From Collinsella sp. (GTDB lineage Bacteria; Actinomycetota; Coriobacteriia; Coriobacteriales; Coriobacteriaceae), in NCBI GenBank assembly GCA_031294825.1, contig JAUMPM010000055.1, positions 17,969-81,968 on the forward strand: a DNA stretch of 64,000 bases, written 5' to 3'. Numbering within the stretch: the stretch's first letter is position 1; each line of letters begins with the position of its first letter. Made by a program: the position numbers and the translations under genes. Shown here piece after piece: positions 53,423-62,556 of the stretch. The notes under the pieces are model-generated. The model made no database searches. It saw only the letters and a list, made by a program, of their open reading frames with translations, and was not told the DNA's origin.

Positions 53423-54388
53423 CTAAAAATTCTTGTCGAGGAAGTCATCGACCGTATTCCAGTAGAGCTCGGGGTCAACTTGCGCACTCTTGGCGTGGGT
53501 GGCGCCATGGATGGTGAGCTTTTGCTTGGCCTTGCTGGCGCACGCGTCGTAGTTTTGGCCGAGCATGTCGTACGGCACAAAGGTGTCCTGGTCGCCGTGG
53601 ATAAACAGCATGGGAACCGTCGCGTGTTTGAGTTGCTCCACACTGCTCGCCTTATGAAAGTCGTAACCCGCGCGCACGTTGCACACCAAGTTTGCTACAT
53701 CGAGCAAGGGAAAGCTGGGCAGGCCGAACACGTCCTTGAGCTGTAGGGAAAACTCGTCCCAAACACTCGTATAACCGCAGTCCTCGATAATGCATTTCAC
53801 GTTTGCGGGCAGAGATTCCCCCGCGACGTTCATGGCGGTTGCCGCACCCATCGACTCGCCAAAGACAAGAATGCGCGCCTCGGGGTCGGCTGCAACGATC
53901 CGTCCAATCCATGCAACGACATCGAGGCGCTCGGGCCAGCCCATGCCGATATAGTCGCCGCCGGAGCGCTCGTGGGCGCGGGCGGCGGGTGCGAGTACGT
54001 TCATGCCGCGGTCGTGGAATCGCTTGACGTATCGAGCCATGCCGATGGGCTCGTTGGTATATCCATGCAGGCAGACGGCGTAGTCGTGTGCGCTCTCCGA
54101 CGCAGCAAAATACCAGGCGGCAAGCTCGGTCCCGTCGTCCGCGGTGAGGTTGCTGCTCTCGCGATTCTCTTTAAACCATGCCCGCGCCTCGGTATCCTCG
54201 GCATCCGGCTGCTCACCTTCTTTGTCGTTCTTGCTATCCTGCATCATCTTCATGGTGTATGGCGCGCGGGGATTCAGCGCGAAGTCAAACAGAAAGTTGC
54301 CGGCAAATCCGAGCAGCGCAACGACAGCCACCAGTGCAACGACGCCGGCTATCTTGAGCTTTCGATGGGAACGTGCGTTTTGAGACAT
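53423..54388 (-). CDS. Membrane-anchored alpha/beta hydrolase
   Basis: A 321-residue hydrolase with an N-terminal anchor helix (about 12-34). VCLHGYTNEPIGMARYVKRF forms the oxyanion region, the nucleophile elbow is GESMG, and the acid and His are expected in HGDQDTFVP and GATHAKS. It is similar to BAAT/YqkD-type predicted peptidases or esterases in the S9-like clan. Natural substrate unknown. The gene is single and convergent with the DUF362 gene. Confidence 0.88.
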   Translation of the reverse strand: MSQNARSHRKLKIAGVVALVAVVALLGFAGNFLFDFALNPRAPYTMKMMQDSKNDKEGEQPDAEDTEARAWFKENRESSNLTADDGTELAAWYFAASESAHDYAVCLHGYTNEPIGMARYVKRFHDRGMNVLAPAARAHERSGGDYIGMGWPERLDVVAWIGRIVAADPEARILVFGESMGAATAMNVAGESLPANVKCIIEDCGYTSVWDEFSLQLKDVFGLPSFPLLDVANLVCNVRAGYDFHKASSVEQLKHATVPMLFIHGDQDTFVPYDMLGQNYDACASKAKQKLTIHGATHAKSAQVDPELYWNTVDDFLDKNF

Positions 54389-54574
54389 AAGAAGCTTTCC
54401 TATAAGATGTTAATACATCAACATTTAATGCAAGCGCATTATGGACGTTCACCGTTGATGCGTCAACAAACAAAGAATGGGTAAACAAAGGGTCACGTAA
54501 GGTGCAAATTTCGCACGCACCCAGACGCTTTGATATAGTGTTGAGAACTCTTTACGTTGGAGGATGTAACCGGC

Positions 54575-55258
54575 ATGTCCGATTCGAGCGACAGTTCTAA
54601 GCCGCGACCCAAGACCGCGGCCGTTCCACACTACACGGTGGGCGAGGAGATCATGAACTCCGTCACCCATGGTGTCGGCTGCCTGCTGGGTATCGCGGGC
54701 TTGGTGCTCCTGATCGTATTCGCTGCCCTGCGCGGCGGAGGCCCGGCCCACATGGCCGCGGCGATTGTCTATGGCGTCAGCATCATTCTCGAATATCTGG
54801 CCTCCACGCTCTATCACGCGATTCAGCCCGCGCGCGCCAAGCGCGTGTTTCGCATCATCGACCACAGCTGCATCTACCTGCTCATAGCCGGCAGCTATAC
54901 GCCGTTTTGCCTCATCACGCTCGCAAACGACGGCGGCCCTGCGCTGTTCTTTGCCGTGTGGGCCATCGCCATTATCGGCATCGCCCTCGAGTGCTTTATG
55001 CGCGAGCGCCAGCCGCACTGGGTAAGCGGCTTGGTCTACCTGCTGATGGGTTGGCTCGTCGTCTTTAAACTGCCCGAGCTCGTGGCGCTGCTGAACCCCG
55101 TCGCGCTTGCCCTGCTCGCCGTCGGCGGCGTGTGCTACACCGTGGGCGTGCCGTTCTATATCGCCAAAAACGTGCGCTATCTGCACAGTGTTTTCCACTT
55201 GTGGGTGCTCGCCGGCAGCATCTTCCAGTTCATGGCGGTGATCCTCTTCGTAATCTAG
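54575..55258 (+). CDS. trhA: Hemolysin III / TrhA family membrane protein
   Basis: A 227-residue protein with seven hydrophobic segments of the PAQR-like family. Conserved metal-site pieces are NSVTHGVGCLLG, STLYHAI, IDHSCIYLLIAGSYTPF and VFHLWVLAGSIFQFMA. Homologues affect membrane homeostasis; the hemolysin name is historical. GGAGG lies 11 bases before the ATG at 54575. Confidence 0.9.
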   Translation: MSDSSDSSKPRPKTAAVPHYTVGEEIMNSVTHGVGCLLGIAGLVLLIVFAALRGGGPAHMAAAIVYGVSIILEYLASTLYHAIQPARAKRVFRIIDHSCIYLLIAGSYTPFCLITLANDGGPALFFAVWAIAIIGIALECFMRERQPHWVSGLVYLLMGWLVVFKLPELVALLNPVALALLAVGGVCYTVGVPFYIAKNVRYLHSVFHLWVLAGSIFQFMAVILFVI

Positions 55259-55368
55259 CGACCATGCCTGCGCGCCCGCGTTCTCGTTTGGGCGCCGGTG
55301 CAATTGCCGTATCCGCCATCAACGTTTTAACCTGACGTCCCGAATCTTGGAGGTTCGAGAAACTCCCG

Positions 55369-56742
55369 ATGGACATAACCATCTCCCTTATCACCACCCT
55401 CGTTTTGACCCTCATCAACGGCTACTTCTCTATGTCCGAGATGGCGCTCACCACGGCCAAGCGCGCCGTGTTGGAGCACGAGGCCGAGGAAGGCGACAAG
55501 CGCGCCGAGCGTGCCATTAAGCTGGCTGCCGACTCCGACCAGCTGCTCGCTACCATCCAGGTCGCCATCACGCTCGTGGGCTTCGCCTCATCCGCCGTCG
55601 CCTCGACGAGCCTGTCCGACCCGCTTGCCACATGGCTCATGAGCTTTGGCATCGCGCCGCTTTCCGCCATCGCGCGCGGCCTGGCGCCGGTCATCATCAC
55701 CGTCGCCGTCGCCTTTGTGTCCATCGTGATCGGCGAGCTCGTGCCCAAGCGCATCGGCCTGGCCAACGCCGAAGGCGTGTCCAAGCAGGTTGTGGGGCCG
55801 TTGTCGTTTTTCCAAAAGATCGCCCGTCCGCTCGTGTGGCTGACCGGTGCTTGCTCCGATGGCCTGGCCCGCATCCTGCGCATCAAGAGTGCCGACGACC
55901 GCCAGAACGTCTCGGAAGAAGAGATCAAGTACATGGTCTCGGAGCAGGATGACCTGCTCGACGAGGAAAAGCGCATGATCCACGAGATCTTCGACCTGGG
56001 CGACACCGTTGCCCGCGAGGTCATGGTGCCGCGCGTGGACACCACCATGTGCGAGGACGACGAGACGGTCGCCGACGTGCTGTCCACCATGCGCCAGACC
56101 GGCTTTAGCCGCATCCCCGTCTATCACGAGGATCCCGACAACGTCGCCGGCATCGCGCACATCAAGGACCTGATTCAGCCCGCGCTCGACGGCAAGGGCG
56201 ACCAGCCCATCGCCGGCTTTTTGCGCGACGCCACCTTTGTGCCCGACACCAAGGACATCCTGCCGCTGCTGTCCGAGATGCAGACCTCGCACGACCAGAT
56301 CGTGGTGGTCGTGGACGAGTACGGCGGCACGGCCGGCATCATCACCATCGAGGACATCGTCGAGGAGATCGTCGGCGAGATCGAGGACGAGTTCGACCCC
56401 GACAACAAGTATCTCACGCGCCTTTCGCGCCGCGAGTGGCTCGTTGATGGGCGTTTTTCGTGCGATGACGCGATTGAGCTTGGTTGGCCGCTTGAGGAAA
56501 GCGATGATTATGAGACCATCGCTGGCTGGATTTTGGAGCTTTGCGACTCGGTGCCCGACATCGGAGAGGTGTTTGAGGTTGCGGGGTACAAGTTTAAAGT
56601 GCAGTCGATGCGTGGCCAGCGCATCTCGCTCATTCGCGTGATCGCTCCGGCCGAAACCGATAAGAAGGATTCCGAGTCCTCGGCAGAGAAGCCGACGACG
56701 TCGGGTGCGGGTTCCGCGAATCCGCACGACGGCGACGAGTAG
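55369..56742 (+). CDS. CNNM/TlyC family protein (DUF21, CBS pair, CorC_HlyC)
   Basis: A 457-residue membrane protein. Domains in order: the DUF21/CNNM membrane domain (about 1-195: INGYFSMSEMALTTAKRAVL, ELVPKRIGLANAE), two CBS motifs (about 215-335: MVPRVDTTMCEDDETVADVL, DQIVVVVDEYGGTAGIITIE) and a CorC_HlyC domain (about 350-430). A Ser/Lys-rich tail follows. Bacterial homologues export Mg2+ or Co2+ or alter metal resistance. It precedes the next gene by 24 bases. Confidence 0.92.
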   Translation: MDITISLITTLVLTLINGYFSMSEMALTTAKRAVLEHEAEEGDKRAERAIKLAADSDQLLATIQVAITLVGFASSAVASTSLSDPLATWLMSFGIAPLSAIARGLAPVIITVAVAFVSIVIGELVPKRIGLANAEGVSKQVVGPLSFFQKIARPLVWLTGACSDGLARILRIKSADDRQNVSEEEIKYMVSEQDDLLDEEKRMIHEIFDLGDTVAREVMVPRVDTTMCEDDETVADVLSTMRQTGFSRIPVYHEDPDNVAGIAHIKDLIQPALDGKGDQPIAGFLRDATFVPDTKDILPLLSEMQTSHDQIVVVVDEYGGTAGIITIEDIVEEIVGEIEDEFDPDNKYLTRLSRREWLVDGRFSCDDAIELGWPLEESDDYETIAGWILELCDSVPDIGEVFEVAGYKFKVQSMRGQRISLIRVIAPAETDKKDSESSAEKPTTSGAGSANPHDGDE

Positions 56743-56766
56743 GACAAGGAAGAGTAGGGGAGAGTT

Positions 56767-57615
56767 ATGGCAGGCCTGTTCAACATCCTTAAGGTCACCG
56801 TCAGCGAGGACAAGATCTGCGCGCACGTGCTGGTGAACCCCGGCATGCCGCTCATGACCTCGGAGGATATCGAGGCTACGGCGCGCGTGTATTACCTGGT
56901 GCCGGCGATTGCCAAGCACCTGTGCCTGGGTGATTCCGGCCGCGAGTTCCAGGACTGCATGGGCCAGACCGAGCTCTGCCATCTGCTGGAGCACGTGACG
57001 GTCGAGCTCATGAACGAGACCGGGCTTGCCGGCAGCATTTCGTGCGGCCGCACGCGCGTAAGCGAGCACGACGAGCGCGTTTTTGAGGTTGAGCTTTCGT
57101 GCCCCGACGACGCGCTGGCCATCGGTGCGCTGTCTTCGGCCACCTTTATGATGGACTGGGCGTACCTGCACGCCGACCAGCCTGCCCCCGACGTGGAAGG
57201 CACGGTCGCGGGCCTGCGCAACCTGGTGCTGGGCATGCGCGCCGAGGCCGAGGGCAAGGATCCTCACGAGGCCGTCGCCGCTGCGAACGGCGAAGATGCT
57301 GCAGAGGACGAGGGCGCTGACGAGGGCGATGTGCCGGTCGACGCCGAGCCCGTTGCCGATGCGACCACCGAGCCCGTTCCCACCGAGCCCGTTCCCACCG
57401 AGCCCCAGGGCGTCCCCAACTTTGACGACGAGCCCCAGGTGGCGATTGATACCGAGGGCGCGGTTGCCGAGAACCACGAGGCCTCCGCTGCCGTCTTTGG
57501 CGGTGCTGCGACGGTTCCGGCAGGACCTGCGCATGAGGGCGGCCTGCCGCTCGTGGACGGCGCCGGCGAGGACCCGGGTGCCACGGTGGCCATGCCGGCT
57601 ATGCCCCAGGAGTAG
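56767..57615 (+). CDS. Uncharacterised protein with cyanophycin-synthetase-like N-terminal domain and acidic tail
   Basis: A 282-residue protein. Residues about 1-150 resemble the small N-terminal domain of cyanophycin synthetase and its stand-alone relatives, best seen in ELCHLLEHVTVELMNETG. The remaining 130 residues are disordered-looking, rich in Ala, Glu, Asp and Pro, with a short PTEPVPTEP duplication. No ligase or ATP-grasp domain is present, so polymer synthesis is not implied. It may be co-transcribed with the CNNM gene. Function unknown. Confidence 0.65.
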   Translation: MAGLFNILKVTVSEDKICAHVLVNPGMPLMTSEDIEATARVYYLVPAIAKHLCLGDSGREFQDCMGQTELCHLLEHVTVELMNETGLAGSISCGRTRVSEHDERVFEVELSCPDDALAIGALSSATFMMDWAYLHADQPAPDVEGTVAGLRNLVLGMRAEAEGKDPHEAVAAANGEDAAEDEGADEGDVPVDAEPVADATTEPVPTEPVPTEPQGVPNFDDEPQVAIDTEGAVAENHEASAAVFGGAATVPAGPAHEGGLPLVDGAGEDPGATVAMPAMPQE

Positions 57616-57751
57616 GCCTACGCGTTTATCACCATCACGTACCTGCGCCTTTGCCGTACGCAGATGAGCGGAGCGGCAAGTGATGCGCTGCGGGTATAAT
57701 GGACAGCATTCAAACGGTGGGCACCGACGTGCCCGCAGGAGAGGAATGATC

Positions 57752-58141
57752 ATGGGTAAGACTTTCAGCTTTGTCTCCGGCGCACTTTTTGGTGCCGCTG
57801 CCGGCGCTATTGTCGGCGTTGCTCTGGCCCCGCGCTCGGGCGCCGAGACCCGCGCCATGGCTGCCGATATCGCCAACGACGCCTGGGACAATATGCGCGA
57901 CACCTACGAGCACAGCGCCGAGGAGGCCCGTGCTGCGGTGAATGACTTTGGCCCGATGGTCGACGCCAAGACCGATGACCTGCGCGCCAAGGTCGACCTG
58001 GCCCGCGAGCGCATGGACCAGCTGCGCGAGCAGCTCAACGACGCCATTTCGGGCGGCAACGTGACGCCTGCCGCCGACGTCGTGGTCGAGAACGCCGTCG
58101 AGGCTGATACCGAGGCTGCGGAGCCCTCGACCGAGGCATAA
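57752..58141 (+). CDS. YtxH-domain protein
   Basis: A 129-residue protein. One hydrophobic Gly/Ala-rich segment (SGALFGAAAGAIVGVALAPR) ends in the APRSG box of the YtxH family, and a charged helix follows (VDLARERMDQLREQLNDAIS). The ATG at 57752 has AGGAGAGGAA upstream. A TATAAT hexamer at 57695-57700 may be its -10 box. It overlaps the PRC-barrel gene by one base, so the two are coupled. Envelope-stress links are known only from relatives. Confidence 0.8.
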   Translation: MGKTFSFVSGALFGAAAGAIVGVALAPRSGAETRAMAADIANDAWDNMRDTYEHSAEEARAAVNDFGPMVDAKTDDLRAKVDLARERMDQLREQLNDAISGGNVTPAADVVVENAVEADTEAAEPSTEA

Positions 58142-58896
58142 TGCGCGCCGGGGATTTTGTCGGCGCCAAGATCTATCGCAAGCCTACCGAGGACAAGCGC
58201 ACCAAAAAGGACGGCACGCCGCGCAGCCCTAAAAAGCTCGGAAAGATTCACTTTCCGGTCTTTACCCCGGGCGGTACGCGCGTGGTCGGCTTTATGGTCC
58301 GCCAGTCCGATATCGCGGGTATGATCGAGCGCCCCGACCGATTCGTAGCGCTCGACGCCATTGGTGTCTACGAGGGCGCCATTGCGGTCGATGACGTCAA
58401 GGACACATACGATGCCGCCGCCGCCAAGCGCCTCGACATCAACCTGGACGATTGCATCATCTGGGTCGGTATGGACGTGCGCACGGAATCGGGCGACGTC
58501 GTGGGCTATTGCTCGGACGTTGAGTTCAAGCCACGCTCGGGCATCGTGCAGGCATTCTATGTGACCGCCGGTGCTGCTTCGAGTGTTTTGGTCGGTGACA
58601 CGCAGGTGCCGCCGACGATGCTGCGCGGCTACGAGAACGGCGCGATGGTCGTCTCGGACGAGGTCAAGTCGCTCGGGTATTCGGGCGGTGCGGCTGCCAA
58701 GGCCGCCGAGGCCAGCGTCGTGGTGGGCGACAAGGTCAAAAAGGGCGCCAAGGTGCTCGACGACAAGGGGTCGGTTGCCGTGGACAAGGGCAGTCGCGCA
58801 CTGGGCAAGCAGCTCGGCAAGACGCGCGGCATGTTCAAGGCCTTTAAGGACGAATACCAAAAGGCGAGCGGAGGCTCGTCAAAAGCTACAAAATAG
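58141..58896 (+). CDS. PRC-barrel domain protein
   Basis: A 251-residue protein with a PRC-barrel-like fold in the first 190 residues: two halves, GKIHFPVFTPGGTRVVGFMV and ESGDVVGYCSDVEFKPRSGI, each a beta-barrel strand pattern. A basic Lys/Ala-rich tail follows (about 195-251). PRC-barrels occur in ribosome maturation and photosynthetic proteins and as membrane adaptors. The overlap with the YtxH-type gene suggests they act together near the membrane. Function unknown. Confidence 0.75.
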   Translation: MRAGDFVGAKIYRKPTEDKRTKKDGTPRSPKKLGKIHFPVFTPGGTRVVGFMVRQSDIAGMIERPDRFVALDAIGVYEGAIAVDDVKDTYDAAAAKRLDINLDDCIIWVGMDVRTESGDVVGYCSDVEFKPRSGIVQAFYVTAGAASSVLVGDTQVPPTMLRGYENGAMVVSDEVKSLGYSGGAAAKAAEASVVVGDKVKKGAKVLDDKGSVAVDKGSRALGKQLGKTRGMFKAFKDEYQKASGGSSKATK

Positions 58897-58917
58897 CGAC
58901 GTACCAAATGATGGGAG

Positions 58918-58951
58918 GCAAGCCGGAGACCTGTTGCTCCGGCTTGCTGTG
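58918..58951 (+). terminator. Terminator of the YtxH/PRC pair
   Basis: GCAAGCCGGAG and CTCCGGCTTGC pair around ACCTGTTG, followed by TGTGTTTA. Confidence 0.7.
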
Positions 58952-58968
58952 TTTATGGGGGAGGGCAC

Positions 58969-60375
58969 ATGCGCCAAAACGGATCCAACTTAAACGGGCG
59001 TTCGGGTGCGCATCCGACAGCGCGCCGCGACCTGGGGCAGCTGCCCAGCGGTCAGCGCAAGCGTCACCGTAAGCCCGGCGCGATGTATCTCAACCATAGC
59101 CGCGGCTTTAGCGATCGCAGCGCGCGCATCGGCAACAGCCGCACGCCCCGTCGTTCGTCTCGCCTGCCCTATGCGCTGATCGCCGTGGGTTGCGCGCTCG
59201 TGCTGTTTATCGCTGCCGTCGTGGGCTACGTCAACCGCAGCGTGGACGTGGAGCTCAACGGCCAGAAGACCGCGGTGCGCGTGGGCTCTACGCTGCAGAA
59301 TCTCATCGACGAACAGGATTTGACTGACACCTACGACGCAGGCGACCTGCTAGCCGTCGATGACAGCGTGCTCAAGCGCCATGGGGGCGAAAAGCTGTCG
59401 GTGAAGGTCGACGGCAAGCGCGTGAAGCAGGGCAAATGGGATAGCCGCGAACTCGAGGGCGGCGAGAAGGTGACGGTCAAGGATGGCCGTAACACTTACG
59501 AGAAGCACGAGGTTCAGGCTACGGTTATCGAGCCCAAGCTCAAGGTCGAGGGCACGGGCGCTATCGAGTATGTGCAGACATGGGGTGTCCAGGGCCGATC
59601 CGAGGTGTGGGTTGGTGAGCGGTCAGGCAAGACGCAAGACCGCGGCGAGGTTGTGCCCGCCACCGATTGCGTTGTTGCGTGCGCCAGCGTGGCGCCCAAG
59701 GGCAACAAAAAGTACGTGGCGCTGACGTTTGACGAGGGTCCGAGCGGCGCCACCAAACAGATCTTGCAGGTGCTCAAGGAAAAGGGCGTCACCGCGACGT
59801 TCTTCCTTTCGGGCGATGCGGCCGAGGCCTCGCCTGCCACGGCCAAGGCGATTGTCGACGCCGGGTGCGAGATCGGATCCAACAGCTACAGCGACGATTC
59901 GCTCAAGGGTCAGGACCGTGAGGCGGTGCGCGAACAGATCACGAAAGGCACCGATGCGATTAAGTCGGCGACCGGCGTGAAGACGATGCTGCTGCGTGCT
60001 CCCTACGCTGCCTTTGACGAGCAAAACTGGATTGATGCGATGGACCTGGTCTCCGCCGTGGTCTCGTGGAATATCGACTCGGGCGACTGGCTGCTAAACG
60101 GTGCCGACGAACAGGTCTCGACGGTGCTCGATTCGGTGACGCCGGGCAATATCGTGCTGCTCACCGATAGAGACGAATGCGCCGAGCAGACACTCGAGGC
60201 GCTGCCGCAGATTATCGACGGCCTCATTGCCGACGGCTACAAGATCGTGACGCTCAGCGACCTGGTCAAGACGGACACGTCGCTGAGCAAAAAGCTCACC
60301 TCGCTGACGAAGGTCACCATGCCCAAGGACGCCGTGTTCCCCCAACTTGCCGAGGACGACGACACCACAGAGTAG
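58969..60375 (+). CDS. NodB-domain (polysaccharide-deacetylase-like) membrane protein with degenerate active site
   Basis: A 468-residue protein: a basic cytoplasmic head (1-65), one transmembrane helix (about 68-88), a region with a ubiquitin-like DUF348 pattern (VDVELNGQKTAVRVGSTLQN), then a NodB fold (about 245-435). The catalytic motifs are changed: TFDDGP is TFDEGP (253-258), the metal-binding H-S/T-x-x-H loop reads GSNSYSDDSL (303-312) with no His, and the late LLHD is LLTD. RAPYA and NIDSGDW keep the fold signature. Likely a non-catalytic glycan-binding or scaffolding protein. The repeat at 60376 abuts the stop. Confidence 0.82.
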   Translation: MRQNGSNLNGRSGAHPTARRDLGQLPSGQRKRHRKPGAMYLNHSRGFSDRSARIGNSRTPRRSSRLPYALIAVGCALVLFIAAVVGYVNRSVDVELNGQKTAVRVGSTLQNLIDEQDLTDTYDAGDLLAVDDSVLKRHGGEKLSVKVDGKRVKQGKWDSRELEGGEKVTVKDGRNTYEKHEVQATVIEPKLKVEGTGAIEYVQTWGVQGRSEVWVGERSGKTQDRGEVVPATDCVVACASVAPKGNKKYVALTFDEGPSGATKQILQVLKEKGVTATFFLSGDAAEASPATAKAIVDAGCEIGSNSYSDDSLKGQDREAVREQITKGTDAIKSATGVKTMLLRAPYAAFDEQNWIDAMDLVSAVVSWNIDSGDWLLNGADEQVSTVLDSVTPGNIVLLTDRDECAEQTLEALPQIIDGLIADGYKIVTLSDLVKTDTSLSKKLTSLTKVTMPKDAVFPQLAEDDDTTE

Positions 60376-60412
60376 TCATTGGGTAGTCGTTTAGGAACGT
60401 CCCCAATGACTA
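60376..60412. repeat. GTCATTGGGTAGTC..CCCCAATGAC palindromic repeat
   Basis: GTCATTGGGTAGTCGTTTAG then GAACGTCCCCAATGACTA. It is related to the 2117-2175 and 51793-51968 units and directly follows the NodB-like stop codon. Confidence 0.7.
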
Positions 60413-60507
60413 TGTCACGGATGCGTCAGCGTTTGGTATGCCTGCAATGTGCAGCGCATAAATTCGATGCCGCAGGGCGATGCTGATGCTATAGTTACTG
60501 CGGTTAA

Positions 60508-60690
60508 TGAGGGTCAAGAGAAAGGTTACAGGTGAAATCCAAACCTCGACCATACAGTCGATGACCCCATGCAGGTGCTTTTTGCGCATGCACGGGGTGT
60601 AAGCGTCGAGCGGCGTGCCGCCCGCGCATGCGTATACATATCCAGAAGCCCCCGGACGCCGCACGCGCGGCCGCGTCCGGAGGAATTACG
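60508..60690 (+). promoter_or_regulatory. Structured leader upstream of the MgtE-like gene
   Basis: About 280 bases between the repeat and the gene contain no protein gene. Around 60508-60575, GAGGGTCA and TGACCCC close a region with inner pairs AGGTT/AACCT and TCGAC/GTCGA, which looks like a three-way junction. A GCATGC pair follows (about 60572-60596) and a G/C-rich stem lies near 60650-60680. I do not recognise an M-box or another known Mg2+ riboswitch. It may be an untypical metal-responsive leader. Confidence 0.4.
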
Positions 60691-60720
60691 ATGGGGAGCA
60701 CCATTGAATTATCTGAGTGA
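60691..60720 (+). CDS. Possible nine-codon upstream ORF overlapping the MgtE-like start
   Basis: ATG at 60691 with a strong GGAGGAATTAC site encodes MGSTIELSE and stops at 60718-60720, one base before an in-frame ATG of the mgtE-like gene (60722) and overlapping its TTG start (60704). It could couple or control translation. It is very short and may be chance. Confidence 0.35.
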   Translation: MGSTIELSE

Positions 60721-62548
60721 GATGCTCAAACTGCCGGTCTTGGACGTCGATGGCGAAAAGCTCGGCGTTGTGAACGATTTTGGCATTGCTACCGGCGAAG
60801 TTTTTCCACACGTGACGTCGCTCGCGTTCCGCGGTCCCGGCAAGACGCCGTTTATGATCAGTTGGCGCAAATGGGTCGACCGTATCGACGAGACGGGTGT
60901 ACACCTTAAGACGTCGGCCACCGAAATCCGTTTTTCGTACCTGCAGCCGACCGAACTCTTGCTTGCCCGCGATGTGCTCAACAAGCAGATTGTCGACACG
61001 CAGGGCATGAAGGTCGTGCGCGTAAACGACATCAAGTTTTCCATGTCGGGCGAAAACCAGCTGCGCCTGCTGGGCGCCGAGGTCGGTGCCCGCGGTCTGC
61101 TACGCGCCATCAGCCCCGCGCTCGAGCATATCGTCGAAGGCTTTATGAAGCACCTGGGCAAGCCGCTCAGTGAGGACATCATCGCTTGGTCCTACATGGA
61201 CCTGCTCGACCGCTCGACCAAGAACATTCAACTCTCGGTGTCGCACAAGACGCTCGGCGAGCTGCACCCTGCCGACATCGCCGACATTATCGAGCAGCTC
61301 GACCCGCGCCTACGTGCGCAGGTGTTTGCGCAGCTCGATACTGCCCAGGCCGCCGAGGCCATCTCGGAGTTCGATGACGACGAGCTTATGACCGAGATGC
61401 TCGAGGGCCTGTCCGACACGGACGCATCGTCGATGCTGGCCATGATGGACCCGGACGATGCAGCCGACCTGATCGACGAGCTCGATTACGAGAAGGCCGA
61501 GAAGCTTCTGCGCCTGATGGGCGTCAAGGAGGAGAAGGCGATTCGTAACCTGCTGGGGTATGAGGACAACACCGCCGGCCGCATCATGACCTCGGAGTTT
61601 GTCTCCCTGCCCGCCACGGCGACGGTCGGTGACGCCATCGAGGCGATTCGCGAGCTCGACGAGGACTTCGAGAGCGTTTACTACGTCTATACCGAGGATC
61701 CGAGCGGCATGCTGACCGGCGTGCTTTCGCTGCGCACGCTGATCGTAGCCGACCGCGACGCCACGCTGGGCCAGCTCGCCTATCGCGATCTGGTCTACGT
61801 GTCACCCGACGAGGACCAGGAAGACGTGACGGACGAGATGACCAAGTACGACCTGGTTGCCATCCCTGTCTGCGACGAGAACCGTCATATCCTGGGTATC
61901 GTAACCTTCGACGACGCCATGGACGTTATCGCTGAGGAGCATCAGGAGGACCTGCAGATCGCCGGTGTCGGCTCGGGCGATAGCGCGTCGGACGACTCGA
62001 CGAACGTGCTCAGCTGGTTCGTGCATCGTCAGTACTGGGTTGTTGTATGGGGCATCGCGTCGTGCATCATGGCGACCGTGTTGGGAACGGCGCTCGGCTC
62101 CGCGCATCTGGTGGTGTTCCCCATGTGCGCCATGCCGCTTGTGCTGCTGGCGGCCTCGCGCATGGTGTCGTTCGTCAAGAACTACTTCCTGGAGTATGAC
62201 GGTCACGACGACGAGCCCAAGCCGTATCTGGGGTTCTTCTTCCAGAGCACGGGCATGGGCCTGATTCTGTCACTCGTGACCTACCTGTGCGCCCAGCTGG
62301 TGCGCACCGCTGCGTTCCCCGATGCGCCCATGTTTGAGGAACAGCTCTTTACCGGGTGCTTTAATATCGCCGCCATCATTTGCCTGGTTGGCAACATGAG
62401 CGCCGTGATTTACCTGATGGTGCTGTTCTGGCGTGACGAGCATGACCTCAACACGTCGGGCACTGCCATGAACGTTATTGCCGTCATGATCTCGTGCGTA
62501 GCGTACTGCGCCGCTGCGGTGCTGCTCACCATGTCGGTCATGGGTTAG
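60704..62548 (+). CDS. MgtE-like protein: PRC-like N-terminus, MgtE_N, CBS pair and a non-canonical membrane domain
   Basis: A 614-residue protein. Residues about 1-150 resemble a PRC-barrel (KLPVLDVDGEKLGVVNDFGI). An MgtE_N superhelix follows (LHPADIADIIEQLDPRLRAQ, MDPDDAADLIDELD, LLGYEDNTAGRIMTSEFVSL), then two CBS domains ending VTFDDAMDVIAEEHQEDLQ. The membrane part (438-614) has four or five helices but lacks the GN-x-G-x-Q pore motif of MgtE channels; the equivalent place reads MPLVLLAASRMVSFVKN. The start may be TTG 60704 (GGGGAG upstream) or ATG 60722. It is 8 bases ahead of an NRAMP-related transporter and may act as its Mg2+ sensor or partner. Confidence 0.78.
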   Translation: MNYLSEMLKLPVLDVDGEKLGVVNDFGIATGEVFPHVTSLAFRGPGKTPFMISWRKWVDRIDETGVHLKTSATEIRFSYLQPTELLLARDVLNKQIVDTQGMKVVRVNDIKFSMSGENQLRLLGAEVGARGLLRAISPALEHIVEGFMKHLGKPLSEDIIAWSYMDLLDRSTKNIQLSVSHKTLGELHPADIADIIEQLDPRLRAQVFAQLDTAQAAEAISEFDDDELMTEMLEGLSDTDASSMLAMMDPDDAADLIDELDYEKAEKLLRLMGVKEEKAIRNLLGYEDNTAGRIMTSEFVSLPATATVGDAIEAIRELDEDFESVYYVYTEDPSGMLTGVLSLRTLIVADRDATLGQLAYRDLVYVSPDEDQEDVTDEMTKYDLVAIPVCDENRHILGIVTFDDAMDVIAEEHQEDLQIAGVGSGDSASDDSTNVLSWFVHRQYWVVVWGIASCIMATVLGTALGSAHLVVFPMCAMPLVLLAASRMVSFVKNYFLEYDGHDDEPKPYLGFFFQSTGMGLILSLVTYLCAQLVRTAAFPDAPMFEEQLFTGCFNIAAIICLVGNMSAVIYLMVLFWRDEHDLNTSGTAMNVIAVMISCVAYCAAAVLLTMSVMG

Positions 62549-62556
62549 GTGGTCGC

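Noticed and set aside
60508..60690. M-box Mg2+ riboswitch
   Set aside because: The characteristic conserved blocks of the M-box are not found; only unspecific stems are visible.
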